64,000 nucleotides of DNA from Streptomyces sp. NBC_01216. GTDB lineage: Bacteria; Actinomycetota; Actinomycetes; Streptomycetales; Streptomycetaceae. Below the pieces are notes generated by a model. The model was not told the DNA's origin. It was given only the letters and a program-made list of their open reading frames with translations, and searched no databases. Each line of letters opens with the position of its first letter. The first letter of the stretch is position 1. Shown piece by piece: positions 1 to 11,156 of the stretch. A program made the position numbers and the translations under genes. The DNA is taken from assembly GCF_035994945.1 (NCBI RefSeq), contig NZ_CP108677.1:3286001-3350000 (forward strand), given 5' to 3'.

Positions 1-56
1 ACGAGTGCGTCGAGGACATCGACGAGGCCGACGCGTTCTGGGATCAGGACGTCTGA
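1..56 (+). CDS. 3' end of an unidentified protein
   Basis: A rightward reading frame enters from outside the window and ends with TGA at 54-56. The visible C-terminus is very acidic (ECVEDIDEADAFWDQDV). Nothing in these 17 residues identifies a family. It converges on purL, and the hairpin at 202-237 lies between the two genes. Confidence 0.5.
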   Translation, partial: ECVEDIDEADAFWDQDV

Positions 57-201
57 GCGCCGCGGCCGGGGCGGCGGCGAGGCGCCTTCGGGGCGGGAGG
101 CCGCCGGCGGGCGCACCGCCCCTCCCGGGCCACCGCCCCCCACCGCGCCTTCCGGCACCACGGCCCGGCCGAAGGGGTGGGAGACGGCGGGACGCACGAG
201 A

Positions 202-237
202 AGCCCCGGCCGGGGACCCGAAGGTCCGGCCGGGGCT
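202..237. terminator. Hairpin between convergent genes
   Basis: A perfect 12-bp inverted repeat (AGCCCCGGCCGG and its complement) surrounds a 12-nt loop, just past the purL stop codon. There is no clear T tract, as is common in high-GC actinobacteria. Its position between converging genes fits a bidirectional terminator. Confidence 0.6.
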
Positions 238-254
238 CCGCGCGGTACGACCGG

Positions 255-2500
<2,246 letters not shown>

Positions 2501-2504
<4 letters not shown>

Positions 2505-3205
2505 GCGTTGACCAGCTTCTTCAGGATCGAGGTGAAGAATCCGAGGCCGTCGGTACGGCCGGTACCGATCAGCGGCTCGACGGCGTGCTCGGGGTGCGGC
2601 ATGAGGCCGACCACGTTGCCCGCGGCGTTGGTGATGCCGGCGATGTCGCGGAGCGAGCCGTTGGGGTTGCCGTACCCCTCGACGGCCGGGCCGTCGGCCA
2701 GGTAGCGGAAGGCCACCCGCCCCTCGGCCTCCAGCTCGTCGAGGGTGTGCTCGTCGGCCACGTACCGGCCGTCCACGTTCTTGAGCGGAACCCGGATCTC
2801 CTGGCCCTGCTCGTAGTCCACCGTCCAGGCGGTCTCCGCGTTCTCCACCCGCAGCTTCTGGTCGCGGCAGATGAAGTGGAGGTGGTTGTTGCGCAGCATC
2901 GCGCCCGGCAGCAGGTGGGCCTCGGTGAGGATCTGGAAGCCGTTGCAGATGCCGAGGACGGGCATGCCGGCCTTGGCCTGCTCGATGATCGTCTCCATCA
3001 CCGGCGAGAAGCGGGAGATGGCGCCGGCCCGCAGGTAGTCGCCGTAGGAGAAGCCGCCGGCGAGGACCACGGCGTCGACCTGCTTCAGGTCCTTGTCGCG
3101 GTGCCAGAGGGAGACGGGCTCGGCACCCGCCAGACGGGCGGCACGCAGCGCGTCCTGGTCGTCGAGCGTTCCGGGGAACGTGACGACGCCGATGCGTGCG
3201 GTCAC
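2501..3205 (-). CDS. purQ: Phosphoribosylformylglycinamidine synthase subunit PurQ
   Basis: This class I glutamine amidotransferase subunit supplies ammonia to PurL. The 234-residue protein begins [17 protein letters not shown]. The nucleophile is the cysteine of GICNGFQ (about residue 87), and the His/Glu pair lies in [10 protein letters not shown] near the C-terminus. The frame stays open upstream, but GTG at 3205 is preferred because it overlaps the purS stop as GTGA and matches the family N-terminus. It is the middle gene of purS-purQ-purL. Confidence 0.96.
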
Positions 3206-3453
3206 GACTCCACCTTCACGACGAAGTCTTCGATCACGGTATTGGCAAGGAAGGTTTCGGCCATCTCGTGGATGCGGGCGAGGGCGGCGTCGTCGACCGG
3301 CCCCTCCACCTCCAGCTCGAAGCGCTTCCCCTGACGGACGTCGGCGATCCCGGCGAACCCGAGGCGGGGCAGCGCACGCTGCACCGCCTGTCCCTGCGGG
3401 TCGAGGATCTCCGGCTTGAGCATGACGTCGACTACGACGCGTGCCACTGGCAC
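3202..3453 (-). CDS. purS: Phosphoribosylformylglycinamidine synthase subunit PurS
   Basis: PurS is the small (83 residues) subunit that joins PurL and PurQ in small-type FGAM synthases. The sequence starts [20 protein letters not shown], contains [20 protein letters not shown], and has the usual length. It is the first gene of the leftward trio, and its stop overlaps the purQ start by four bases. No PurBox-type operator was recognised upstream. Confidence 0.95.
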   Translation of the reverse strand: MPVARVVVDVMLKPEILDPQGQAVQRALPRLGFAGIADVRQGKRFELEVEGPVDDAALARIHEMAETFLANTVIEDFVVKVES

Positions 3454-3769
3454 TCCCGGTGGTGTGTTGCGTGGGCGGTTCCCTCAGCGTACCTGCCTCC
3501 AAATTCTACGCGGGTAGAAGTCTGGAGGACCCTACAAAAGACACGAAAGACCCACACGGAAAATTCAAGTGAAATATCGCGCGCCCCATTGCGGCGGGAC
3601 ACGCGCATGCAATTGGCTGGGCTTCACACTGTGAGGGCTTCCGCTGTACAAAGGAATACAGGGGAAAGCAGCATTGCCCCGGGGCAGCCGTCAAGCCGGT
3701 TTCGCCGCACGTCAGAGGCGCCCAAGGCGCCGACAGGGCACGGCGTACCGCAGGAAAGGACCGATATCC
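3454..3769. promoter_or_regulatory. Divergent purS / lsr2 intergenic region
   Basis: 316 bp separate divergent purS and lsr2, so promoters for both should lie here. The first ~120 bp are AT-richer than average for the window. A small perfect palindrome, TCACACTGTGA, occurs at 3624-3634, and a purine-rich ribosome-binding site (AGGAAAGGA, 3752-3760) precedes the lsr2 GTG. No convincing -35/-10 pair can be assigned by eye. Confidence 0.4.
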
Positions 3770-4123
3770 GTGGCTCAGCGAGTAGTGGTCACTCTCTTCG
3801 ACGACATCGACGGCGGAGAAGCAGCGGAAACGGTCACGTTCGGCCTGGACGGGAAGATGTACGAGATCGACCTGAATCCCGCCAATGCAAAGAAACTACG
3901 CAAGGCGCTGGCACCCTACCTCGCGGCCGGCCGGAAGCAGACGGGCCGGACGACGGTGGGGCGGGCCGGCGGGCCGGGTGCACCCGTCACTTCGTACAAG
4001 CACACCGCGCTCGCCCCCGACCCCGCGGCGGTCCGCGCCTGGGCCCAGTCCCACAAGATGGACGTGCCCGCCCGCGGCAGGATCCCGAAGCGGGTCTACG
4101 AGGCGTTCCGCGCGGCCGGGTGA
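3770..4123 (+). CDS. lsr2: Lsr2-family nucleoid-associated protein
   Basis: Lsr2 bridges AT-rich DNA and silences horizontally acquired genes in actinobacteria. The 117-residue product has the N-terminal dimerisation domain (VAQRVVVTLFDDIDGG, then FGLDGKMYEIDLNPANAKKLR) and the C-terminal DNA-binding domain with the AT-hook-like ARGR turn (AVRAWAQSHKMDVPARGRIP). The frame is open upstream, but GTG at 3770 has a good ribosome-binding site and fits the family start. Streptomyces often carry two Lsr2 paralogues; which one this is cannot be told here. Confidence 0.93.
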   Translation: MAQRVVVTLFDDIDGGEAAETVTFGLDGKMYEIDLNPANAKKLRKALAPYLAAGRKQTGRTTVGRAGGPGAPVTSYKHTALAPDPAAVRAWAQSHKMDVPARGRIPKRVYEAFRAAG

Positions 4124-4322
4124 ACCGGGTGCGCCATCACTCCGCCCGTGCCGGCGCACCCCCGCACCGAAAGCGTCGCGCCCGCCCGCCCGTACGGACG
4201 CGCCCGCGAGGTCCATCGGCACGGCGCCCCCCGGGAACGGATTTGCATTGCACCCCCGCTGATCGGCTAGAGTCTGGATCACGCCGAGGGGCGAGGCCGC
4301 AGGGCCGAACCTCACGCAGCGT

Positions 4323-4394
4323 GCGGGTGTAGTTCAGTAGTAGAACATCCCCCTTCCAGGGGGAAGGCGCAGTGTGCAATTCCTGTCACCCGCT
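4323..4394 (+). tRNA. tRNA-Gly(UCC), atypical, possibly non-proteinogenic
   Basis: The cloverleaf has a perfect 7-bp acceptor stem (GCGGGTG/CACCCGC), a 4-bp D stem, a 5-bp anticodon stem TCCCC/GGGGA and anticodon TCC. It departs from canonical tRNA at conserved sites: the D loop has A at position 18, and the T loop reads GTGCAATTC where GTTCRANYC is expected, so U55 is G. In the standard register the T stem barely pairs; shifting by one nucleotide gives GCAG/CTGT with an enlarged loop. CCA is not encoded. A possible promoter is TTGCAT near 4243 with TAGAGT near 4268. See findings for a possible role in peptidoglycan bridge synthesis. Confidence 0.85.
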
Positions 4395-4473
4395 CTGCAC
4401 CGAAGGACCGACCACTCCGGTGGATCGGGTACAGTGGTGCTCGCACCGCCCGGTGAAAGCCGGTCGGAGGCAT

Positions 4474-4546
4474 GCGGACGTGGCTCAGTTGGTAGAGCAT
4501 CACCTTGCCAAGGTGAGGGTCGCGAGTTCGAATCTCGTCGTCCGCT
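4474..4546 (+). tRNA. tRNA-Gly(GCC), copy 1
   Basis: A canonical 73-nt cloverleaf: acceptor stem GCGGACG/CGTCCGC, D loop with GG, anticodon arm TCACC-TTGCCAA-GGTGA giving anticodon GCC, and T loop TTCGAAT. CCA is not encoded. A -10-like TACAGT lies about 40 bp upstream, and a strong hairpin terminator follows at 4553. A second identical copy follows at 4722. Confidence 0.97.
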
Positions 4547-4552
4547 CGGAAA

Positions 4553-4584
4553 AGAAGCCCCGGTTCTCAGGAACCGGGGCTTCT
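4553..4584 (+). terminator. Terminator after tRNA-Gly copy 1
   Basis: A perfect 14-bp stem (AGAAGCCCCGGTTC and its complement) with loop TCAG starts a few bases after the tRNA. It is a typical intrinsic terminator apart from the weak T tract. Confidence 0.85.
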
Positions 4585-4721
4585 CCGTGTTCCGGGTCCG
4601 CGCATCGCGAGGGCGGAGACCGTCCGACCTCGGGCGGACCGGCTGGTGAGGGCCGCCACAGGACCCTTCGGTCCCCGCCACGGAAAACCTTGGGTATAGT
4701 TGGCTCCGCGCTACGGCGCAT

Positions 4722-4794
4722 GCGGACGTGGCTCAGTTGGTAGAGCATCACCTTGCCAAGGTGAGGGTCGCGAGTTCGAATCTCGTCGTCCGCT
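4722..4794 (+). tRNA. tRNA-Gly(GCC), copy 2
   Basis: Identical in sequence to the tRNA at 4474-4546, with anticodon GCC and no encoded CCA. It appears to have its own promoter, with a -10-like TATAGT at 4695-4700. A separate hairpin terminator follows, so the two copies are probably independent units rather than one transcript. Confidence 0.97.
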
Positions 4795-4800
4795 CGGAAA

Positions 4801-4834
4801 AGAAGCCCCCGGCCCTCTCGGACCGGGGGCTTCT
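4801..4834. terminator. Terminator between tRNA-Gly copy 2 and purC
   Basis: A 12-bp stem (AGAAGCCCCCGG and its complement) with a 10-nt loop lies between the rightward tRNA and the 3' end of leftward purC. It can serve both directions. Confidence 0.82.
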
Positions 4835-4845
4835 TCGTGTCCGGG

Positions 4846-5757
4846 CTACGACCAGGACGTGCCGGTCAGCAGCTCGTACGCCTCGATGTACTTGGCACGG
4901 GTCGCCTCGACGATCTCCTGCGGCAGCGCGGGCGGCGGCTGCTCGCTCCTGCGGTCCCAGCCGGAGGCCGGCGAGGTCAGCCAGTCGCGGACGAACTGCT
5001 TGTCGTACGAGGGCTGGGCGCGGCCCGGCTCCCAGGCCGCGGCCGGCCAGAAGCGGGACGAGTCCGGGGTGAGGACCTCGTCGGCGAGGACCAGACGCCG
5101 CCCGTCCGCGGTGTGCTCGAAGCCGAACTCGAACTTGGTGTCGGCGAGGATGATCCCGCGCTCGCGCGCCACGTCGCGGGCCCGCGCGTAGACGGCCAGC
5201 GTCGTCTGGCGCAGCAGCGCCGCGGTCTCCGGGCCGACCTGGCGGGCGACCTCCTCATACGACACGTTCTCGTCGTGGTCGCCGACGGCGGCCTTCGTGG
5301 CGGGCGTGAAGATCGGCGCGGGCAGCTCGGAACCGTCGCTGAGCCCCTCGGGCAGGGTGAGACCGCAGACCGTGCGGGAGTCCTCGTACTCGAGGAGGCC
5401 CGAACCGGTCAGGTACCCGCGGGCCACGCACTCCACCGGGACCATCTCCAGCGACCTGCAGACCAGGGTGCGCCCCTCCCAGTCGGCGGGGGCACCGGCC
5501 GGGACGTCCGTGGACAGGACGTGATGGGGTACCAGGTCCCGCAGCAGGTCGAACCACCACAGCGAGAGCCGGGTGAGGACCCGGCCCTTGTCGGGGATCT
5601 CGGTCGGCAGTACCCAGTCGTACGCGGACATGCGGTCACTGGCCACCATGACGAGGTCGCCGGCCTCGTTCCGGTAGAGGTCACGCACCTTGCCCGTGTG
5701 GAGGTGGGTCAGGCCCGGGACCTGGACAGGTTCGGGCTTTTCTACGAATCCGGACAC
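4846..5757 (-). CDS. purC: SAICAR synthetase (phosphoribosylaminoimidazole-succinocarboxamide synthase)
   Basis: PurC joins CAIR and aspartate with ATP to give SAICAR in purine synthesis. The 303-residue product begins VSGFVEKPEPVQVPGL, followed by HTGKVRDLY, the conserved ATP-binding start of the family. Later family segments include VPVECVARGYLTGSG and ILADTKFEFG. The frame is open upstream; GTG at 5757 is chosen because GAGGAACC precedes it closely and because it aligns with family N-termini. Length is normal for the long bacterial/yeast-type PurC. Confidence 0.95.
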   Translation of the reverse strand: MSGFVEKPEPVQVPGLTHLHTGKVRDLYRNEAGDLVMVASDRMSAYDWVLPTEIPDKGRVLTRLSLWWFDLLRDLVPHHVLSTDVPAGAPADWEGRTLVCRSLEMVPVECVARGYLTGSGLLEYEDSRTVCGLTLPEGLSDGSELPAPIFTPATKAAVGDHDENVSYEEVARQVGPETAALLRQTTLAVYARARDVARERGIILADTKFEFGFEHTADGRRLVLADEVLTPDSSRFWPAAAWEPGRAQPSYDKQFVRDWLTSPASGWDRRSEQPPPALPQEIVEATRAKYIEAYELLTGTSWS

Positions 5758-5833
5758 GGTTCCTCCGCGTAGGTTGATCCAGGAGCGGTTCGATTCTCTC
5801 GCACCCGGACGCGGAGCCCGTGGCCGGGCCCGC

Positions 5834-7294
5834 TCAGTCCCTCTTACAGATGCGGTCCAGCAGATTCGCCGTGGCGCGCTGGATCCGCGCGTCGACATGG
5901 CCCGGGCGGTCCAGGGCCGGCGACCAGGCGAAGGTGCCGGAGGCGAACACCCAGGCGCCGGACGGGGCCCGGTACAGCGAGGTCTCCTGGTGGCGCAGGG
6001 CGCCGTCGCCGTCCCGGTAGGGCGAGTGGGCGAGCAGGATGCGGCCCTCGTGCTGGGGCAGCGCGGTCCGTGGGAAGTACCGGTCGGCCTCCCCGGCGAC
6101 CAGCCCCGGGATCTCGTCGCCGTCGCCCGCGCCGGTGGCCTCCCAGAGCCAGTGGTCCGCGTTGCGGACGACCAGGGGGTGCGGCTCGGGCACCCTGCCC
6201 GCGTACTGGATGCCGAGGAGCTGCTGCTCGGGCCGGTCGATCTCCCGCCAGAGCGCGGGCTTGCCCGGACCTCGACGCTTGCGGCACGTCAGCAGCCGGT
6301 CGGGGACCCCGGACGGGGAGGGCCCCAGCTCCACCTGCCAGTACATGGTGTTGGCGGACAGGAACACGAGCGAGGTGCCCTGTTCGCTGGCCAGCTCGAC
6401 GGTCCGGCGCATGGGGACGGACCAGTACTCGTCATGGCCGGGGAAGACCAGGCCGCGGTAGCGGGTGGGATCGACCCGGCCCGCGTGCAGGTCGCGGGTC
6501 TCGGCGTAGGCGAGGTCGTAGCCGTAGCGTTCGGCCCAGCGGATGAAGTCGTACGCGTGGCCGACGTGCAAGGGCAGCCCGGCGCCGGCGTAGGGCCTGT
6601 CGAAGGAGACCGTCGCGGCGGCGTCCTCCTCGCCGAGGAGCCGGCCCTGCTCGTCCCAGGCGTGGTAGAGGCTGGCCCCGGTCCGGCCGTCCTCCGGGTA
6701 GAGGTTGTACGCCTGCCAGGTCACGTCCGGCAGGATCAGGAGCAGATCGGCGGGGTGATCGTCCCGGACCGTGAAGGGGATGTGGGAGCGGTGGCCGTCG
6801 GCCGTGGTGAGCACGGCGACATACGCGCCGATCGACCAGTAGGCCGGGATCTGGAGGCGCCAGGACTGCCACCAGTGATGGCAGGAGACGGTGCGGTCCG
6901 CCGTCAGCGGGGCCGGCTGGACGATCCCCGACAGACGCGGACTGGTGGTGATCTTGGCGGCGCCGTCGCCCGCGTAGTGACCGATGCGGTAGATGTCGAC
7001 CGAGAACTGCTGCGGCGGGTCCACCGTGATGTGGAAGTCGATCGCCTCGCCGGGTGCCACCGCTCCGTCGGAGGCGAACCCCTTGACCTGGCGGCGGACG
7101 TCGTCGGCGGTCCGCGGACCGCCACCCGCACCACGGGCCAGGGTGGCGTCGGCGTACCAGGGGACGACCTGCCCGGTGTCGTCGAAGTAGTTCTCCGACC
7201 CGCGCAACCAGGGCAGCGGGCCCTGACCGAAGGGGTCCGTGACGGCATGGGCGAGTGCGCCCGATTCCCACCGCCTGATGTGCTCCGCCCCCAT
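5834..7294 (-). CDS. N,N-dimethylformamidase beta-subunit-like domain protein
   Basis: The 486-residue protein resembles the large-subunit C-terminal region of N,N-dimethylformamidase. Recognisable parts are the Ig-like segment ending FSVDIYRIGHYAGDGA (about residues 95-110), the IPAYWSIGAYVAVLTTADG region, and the C-terminal block with GLVFPGHDEYWS and FLSANTMYWQVEL. No signal peptide is apparent. The actual substrate in Streptomyces is unknown, so the amidase role is homology-based inference only. It lies alone between purC and a membrane-protein gene on the same strand. Confidence 0.75.
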   Translation of the reverse strand: MGAEHIRRWESGALAHAVTDPFGQGPLPWLRGSENYFDDTGQVVPWYADATLARGAGGGPRTADDVRRQVKGFASDGAVAPGEAIDFHITVDPPQQFSVDIYRIGHYAGDGAAKITTSPRLSGIVQPAPLTADRTVSCHHWWQSWRLQIPAYWSIGAYVAVLTTADGHRSHIPFTVRDDHPADLLLILPDVTWQAYNLYPEDGRTGASLYHAWDEQGRLLGEEDAAATVSFDRPYAGAGLPLHVGHAYDFIRWAERYGYDLAYAETRDLHAGRVDPTRYRGLVFPGHDEYWSVPMRRTVELASEQGTSLVFLSANTMYWQVELGPSPSGVPDRLLTCRKRRGPGKPALWREIDRPEQQLLGIQYAGRVPEPHPLVVRNADHWLWEATGAGDGDEIPGLVAGEADRYFPRTALPQHEGRILLAHSPYRDGDGALRHQETSLYRAPSGAWVFASGTFAWSPALDRPGHVDARIQRATANLLDRICKRD

Positions 7295-7770
7295 ACCGCG
7301 CCCCTCCCTCGACTCCCCCGGTTCGTCGGCGGCCCATTCCGGCCGTCGTTGTATGGCTCATTCGGCCTCTGTCAGTGCCGGTCCCCAGCACATCACATAA
7401 CGCACGCACTCCGTCACCGTTCGTCGCTAATCGACGTGAGTGGAAGACAAGCTTCCGGGGGCGGGGGCGGAGTGGAGGCCGGTCAGGGCGCGTGAGGGCA
7501 GGGAAGGCCGGGGTGGCGGCGAGCATGGCCGGCGGGGTGCGGGGGCGGTGGCGGCCGGGACGGGGCCGGGGAGGGGAGGGAGCCCGGCGTAGGTCCCGGT
7601 GGCCGGTACCGCTCGGTGCGGGCTGGGTGGGAAGCGGAGCCGGTGCGGGGGTACGCGGGGAGCGGAGCCGGTGCCGGGGGCGGCGCCGTCGGGTCGCTGC
7701 CGCCCGCTCGGGGGTGGGGCCGACGGCAGCGGGAACGTCCGCTGCGGAGCCGCGGTCGCGGAGTCCGGTC
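7295..7770. other. Long intergenic region without a supported gene
   Basis: About 475 bp of very GC-rich DNA upstream of the dimethylformamidase-like gene. The first ~150 bp (7340-7450) are AT-richer and probably hold its promoter. Two direct copies of AGCGGAGCCGGTGC occur at 7633 and 7661. Open frames here lack start signals and family resemblance and were not accepted as genes. Confidence 0.4.
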
Positions 7771-9624
7771 TCAGACGAGTCGGACGGGCTTCTCCGGGCG
7801 GACCCCGGTCGCGGTGAGCCAGGCACGCAGCGGCTCCGGGTCGCCGCCTTCGACGAGAGCCAGGACGCGAGCGGTCAGGTCCGTGTTCCGCTCGCCGCCG
7901 ACGAGCAGCGCGGGGCCGTCGAGCCAGTCGAGACCGGGTGCGGCGCCCGCGGTGTCGACCGCGGCACAGCAGACCATCGCCGCCACGTGGTCCGCGAGCA
8001 GGTCACGTCCGGTGCGGGGCGGCTGGAGCGGGAAGAGCGGCAGCGGTTCGCCGCCGTCCGCCCCGTTGTCGCCCCAGGCTCCTCCGGGCGGGCCGGGGAC
8101 ATGGGCGGGGGGCATCGCCGTCTCCTCGCGGGCGAGCTGTGCGGTCAGCGCGGCGGCGAGGGCGTCGGCGGCGGGGTGCGGCTCCTCGTCCCCCTCGCCT
8201 CCCTCGCCTCCCTCGCACACGGCGGCAACGGCGGGGGCGGTGGCCCCGTCGGGCATGCCGTCGGCCCGGTCGCGGAGAGGCTCGTGATCGTCGGACGAGA
8301 CGTGCAGGGCGCCGTCGGCCGCACCGGTGTCCGGGTCGCCGGGCAGCGCCAGGTGGGCCATCACGCGGGTCAGGGTGGGGCCGTCGGCGGGCCCCGGTTC
8401 GCCGCCGCGCTGAGCACCCAGGTCGCCCGCGGGACGGACGCCCAGCTGGTCCAGGACCTGGTGGAGACGGGCGGCGTCGGCACGCCACTTCCGGTCGACG
8501 ACCTCCTCCGGGTACTGGTCCCAGTCCACCGGGGACCAGTCCGGGCCGGACTCCGCGGGGCCGCCGTGGAAGAGCCGGGCGGCCAGTAGCGACGTGGCCT
8601 CGTCGACGGCACCGGGCTGCTCGAGGAGATCGCAGGCCGGACGCTCGCCGAGCCGGGTGGTGAAACCGTCGGCGAGCCGGTCGCGGCGGGAGAGTTCGGA
8701 CAGGGCGGAGACCACGCCGACGTCCAGCCGGGAGGGCCAGCGCCCCATCCGCCAGGCGGGCAGCGCGACCCTGGTGAGCAGCCGGTCCCAGCCCGCGTAG
8801 GCGAGGCCGACCTGCTCCTGGGCGACGATCCGGACGCCGTAGTCCACGGCCTGCGCGCGCTCGGAACCCGCCGCGGCGACCCCTCGCTCCATCTCCAGGG
8901 CGTGTCCGCGGCAGCTCCGCAGCAGCACCCGGGCGATCCGGCCGACACCGCGGGCGCCGAGCCGGCTGACGGGGTCGAGTCCGGGACGGCGGGGCGCGGC
9001 GACGGCCGCGTCCAGTCCCTGCACGAAGCGGCGCGCCTCGGCTATGTCGGTCTGGGCCGCGGGCCCCGTACCGGCGACGACGGGGGCGAGTACGGCGCGC
9101 AGCTCCCCGACGCGCATCCACCAGAGGAAGGGCGAACCGACGACGAGGACGGGGGCGGGGGCGGGGGCGGAACCCCGGGGGCGCCGCCGGCCCCGGCCGT
9201 GCGCCGGATGCGTGCGGTCCTCGAGCCAGCTGTCGCAGTCCGGCGTCAGGGCTATGGCGGAGGGCGCGGGCACCCCGAGCCGGTCGGCCAGGTCCCGGAC
9301 CATCCGGTAGAGATCGGGGGCGGCGCTCTCCGCGAGTTCCACCGTCGGCGTGACGGCGGGCCGGGAACGGGCGACGACCAGTGCCACGGCCGCCGCGACG
9401 ACCAGGACGACCAGCGCGAGCACGGTCGTCACCCAGCGGGCGGCGCCCCAGCCGGGGCCCGTGAAATGGCCGGTGACACCTCCCGCGTACAGGATCACGG
9501 CCGCGGCGGCGGGAAGCAGCGCGGCGCCCAGTGCCCTGCCGCGGACGCGGAGTACGGCGAGGGCCCTGGTGCGCGCGGCGCGCGCTCCCATCTCCTCGCC
9601 GACGACGGAACCGGTACCGGACAC
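7771..9624 (-). CDS. Membrane protein resembling an M48 peptidase that has lost its zinc site
   Basis: The 617-residue protein has two N-terminal membrane segments (about residues 32-50 and 64-86). A domain follows that reads like an M48-family peptidase core: RLGVPAPSAIALTPDCDSWL (about 115-134), then LVVGSPFLWWMRVGELRAVLAPVVAG (160-185). Where M48 enzymes have HExxH after ELRAVLA, this protein has PVVAG, so H, E and H are P181, V182 and G185. The C-terminal half is acidic and low-complexity. GTG at 9624 is preferred because GGGGTGAGG precedes it; ATG at 9591 is an alternative. The M48 assignment is pattern-based, and the cellular role is unknown. Confidence 0.65.
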   Translation of the reverse strand: MSGTGSVVGEEMGARAARTRALAVLRVRGRALGAALLPAAAAVILYAGGVTGHFTGPGWGAARWVTTVLALVVLVVAAAVALVVARSRPAVTPTVELAESAAPDLYRMVRDLADRLGVPAPSAIALTPDCDSWLEDRTHPAHGRGRRRPRGSAPAPAPVLVVGSPFLWWMRVGELRAVLAPVVAGTGPAAQTDIAEARRFVQGLDAAVAAPRRPGLDPVSRLGARGVGRIARVLLRSCRGHALEMERGVAAAGSERAQAVDYGVRIVAQEQVGLAYAGWDRLLTRVALPAWRMGRWPSRLDVGVVSALSELSRRDRLADGFTTRLGERPACDLLEQPGAVDEATSLLAARLFHGGPAESGPDWSPVDWDQYPEEVVDRKWRADAARLHQVLDQLGVRPAGDLGAQRGGEPGPADGPTLTRVMAHLALPGDPDTGAADGALHVSSDDHEPLRDRADGMPDGATAPAVAAVCEGGEGGEGDEEPHPAADALAAALTAQLAREETAMPPAHVPGPPGGAWGDNGADGGEPLPLFPLQPPRTGRDLLADHVAAMVCCAAVDTAGAAPGLDWLDGPALLVGGERNTDLTARVLALVEGGDPEPLRAWLTATGVRPEKPVRLV

Positions 9625-9844
9625 GCCGTACCTCACCCCCTGCCCTGGTCGGGACTGCCTGTGGCGGTGTTGCTCACTCCCCCACTGTGGCACCCGGCAC
9701 GGACATCGCAATGCCGGTGGGCCAAGTGCCGGAACGCCTGCGCCGCACCCTAGTTGGGGCGTCGACAGGCGTCATCCGGATGGCCCAGCGTCACTCGATG
9801 GAATGGCTTTGGGTAAAGGTGATGGCGTCAGGCGGCCGAGGGGT

Positions 9845-11095
9845 TCACTCCCCCGCGGCCTTGCGCGCGATGTCCGTGCGGTGCTGCGAGCCGTCCAGGC
9901 GGATGCGGCCGACGGCCGTGTAGGCGCGCTCCCGGGCCTCCTTCAGATCGGCGCCGGTCGCCGTGACCGACAGGACGCGTCCGCCGGCGCTCACGATCGC
10001 TTCGCCGTCCCGTCGGGTGCCGGCGTGCAGCACGTAGGCGTGCGGGGCGTCCTGCTCCGCGACCTCGCCGAGGCCCTCGATCGGGTCGCCCGTGCGCGGG
10101 GTGGCGGGGTAGTCGTGCGAGGCGACGACCACCGTGACGGCCGCGTCGTCACGCCAGTTGAGCGGCGGCTCGTCGTCGAGGGTGCCGTTGGCCGCGTTCA
10201 GCAGGACGCCGGCCAGCGGGGTCTTGAGCCGGGCCAGCACCACCTGGGTCTCGGGGTCGCCGAAGCGGGCGTTGAACTCGATGACCCGCACCCCGCGTCC
10301 GGTGATCGCCAGACCCGCGTAGAGCAGTCCCTGGAACGGCGTGCCGCGGCGGCGGAGCTCGTCGACCGTCGGCTGCAGGACGGTGGCCAGGACCTCGTCG
10401 ACCAGCTTGGGGTCGGCCCAGGGCAGCGGCGAGTACGCGCCCATACCGCCGGTGTTCGGGCCCTCGTCGCCGTCCAGCGCGCGCTTGAAGTCCTGCGCGG
10501 GAGTCAGCGGCAGGACGGTCACACCGTCGGTGATCGCGAAAAGGGAGACCTCGGGGCCGTCCAGGTACTCCTCGATGACGACCCGGCCGCAGGCGAGCGC
10601 GTGGGCGCGGGCCTCGGCGAGTTCGGACGTCACCACGACGCCCTTGCCGGCGGCGAGACCGTCGTCCTTGACGACGTAGGGGGCCCCGAAGGCGTCGAGC
10701 GCCTCGTCGATCTCGGCGGGGGTGGTGCAGAGGTAGGAGCGGGCGGTGGGCACGTTCGCGCCCGCCATGACGTCCTTGGCGAACGCCTTGGAGCCCTCCA
10801 GTCGCGCCGCCTCACGGGACGGGCCGAAGCAGGGGACTCCGGCCGCGCGGACGGCGTCGGCGACACCGGCGACGAGCGGTGCCTCCGGACCGACGACGAC
10901 GAGGTCCGCCTGGAGGTCGACGGCGAGTCGCGTGACCGCGCCGCCGTCCAGCTGGTCGACGGGGTGCAGCTCGGCCACCTCCGCGATTCCGGCGTTGCCG
11001 GGCGCGCAGTGCAGAGCGGTGACGTCGGGATCGAGGGAGAGAGAGCGGCACAGGGCGTGTTCGCGGGCGCCGCCGCCGATGACGAGGACCTTCAC
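9845..11095 (-). CDS. purD: Phosphoribosylamine-glycine ligase (GAR synthetase)
   Basis: PurD ligates glycine to phosphoribosylamine with ATP, an early step of purine synthesis. The 416-residue protein starts [19 protein letters not shown] and has the ATP-grasp features [44 protein letters not shown] and [12 protein letters not shown] at 11095 is chosen over longer forms because GGGARE must sit near the N-terminus. It is the fifth purine gene in the window and the only one of the set adjacent to dnaX. Confidence 0.96.
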   Translation of the reverse strand: MKVLVIGGGAREHALCRSLSLDPDVTALHCAPGNAGIAEVAELHPVDQLDGGAVTRLAVDLQADLVVVGPEAPLVAGVADAVRAAGVPCFGPSREAARLEGSKAFAKDVMAGANVPTARSYLCTTPAEIDEALDAFGAPYVVKDDGLAAGKGVVVTSELAEARAHALACGRVVIEEYLDGPEVSLFAITDGVTVLPLTPAQDFKRALDGDEGPNTGGMGAYSPLPWADPKLVDEVLATVLQPTVDELRRRGTPFQGLLYAGLAITGRGVRVIEFNARFGDPETQVVLARLKTPLAGVLLNAANGTLDDEPPLNWRDDAAVTVVVASHDYPATPRTGDPIEGLGEVAEQDAPHAYVLHAGTRRDGEAIVSAGGRVLSVTATGADLKEARERAYTAVGRIRLDGSQHRTDIARKAAGE

Positions 11096-11156
11096 GCCAG
11101 CCAGGGTAGCCCGCGGGACGGGATGCCCCTTGTGCGGGCCACCGAGCGAGACGCCC

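Noticed and set aside
4372..4751. Open frames across the tRNA-Gly genes on both strands
   Set aside because: They run through tRNA and terminator sequences, contain no family resemblance and lack ribosome-binding sites.
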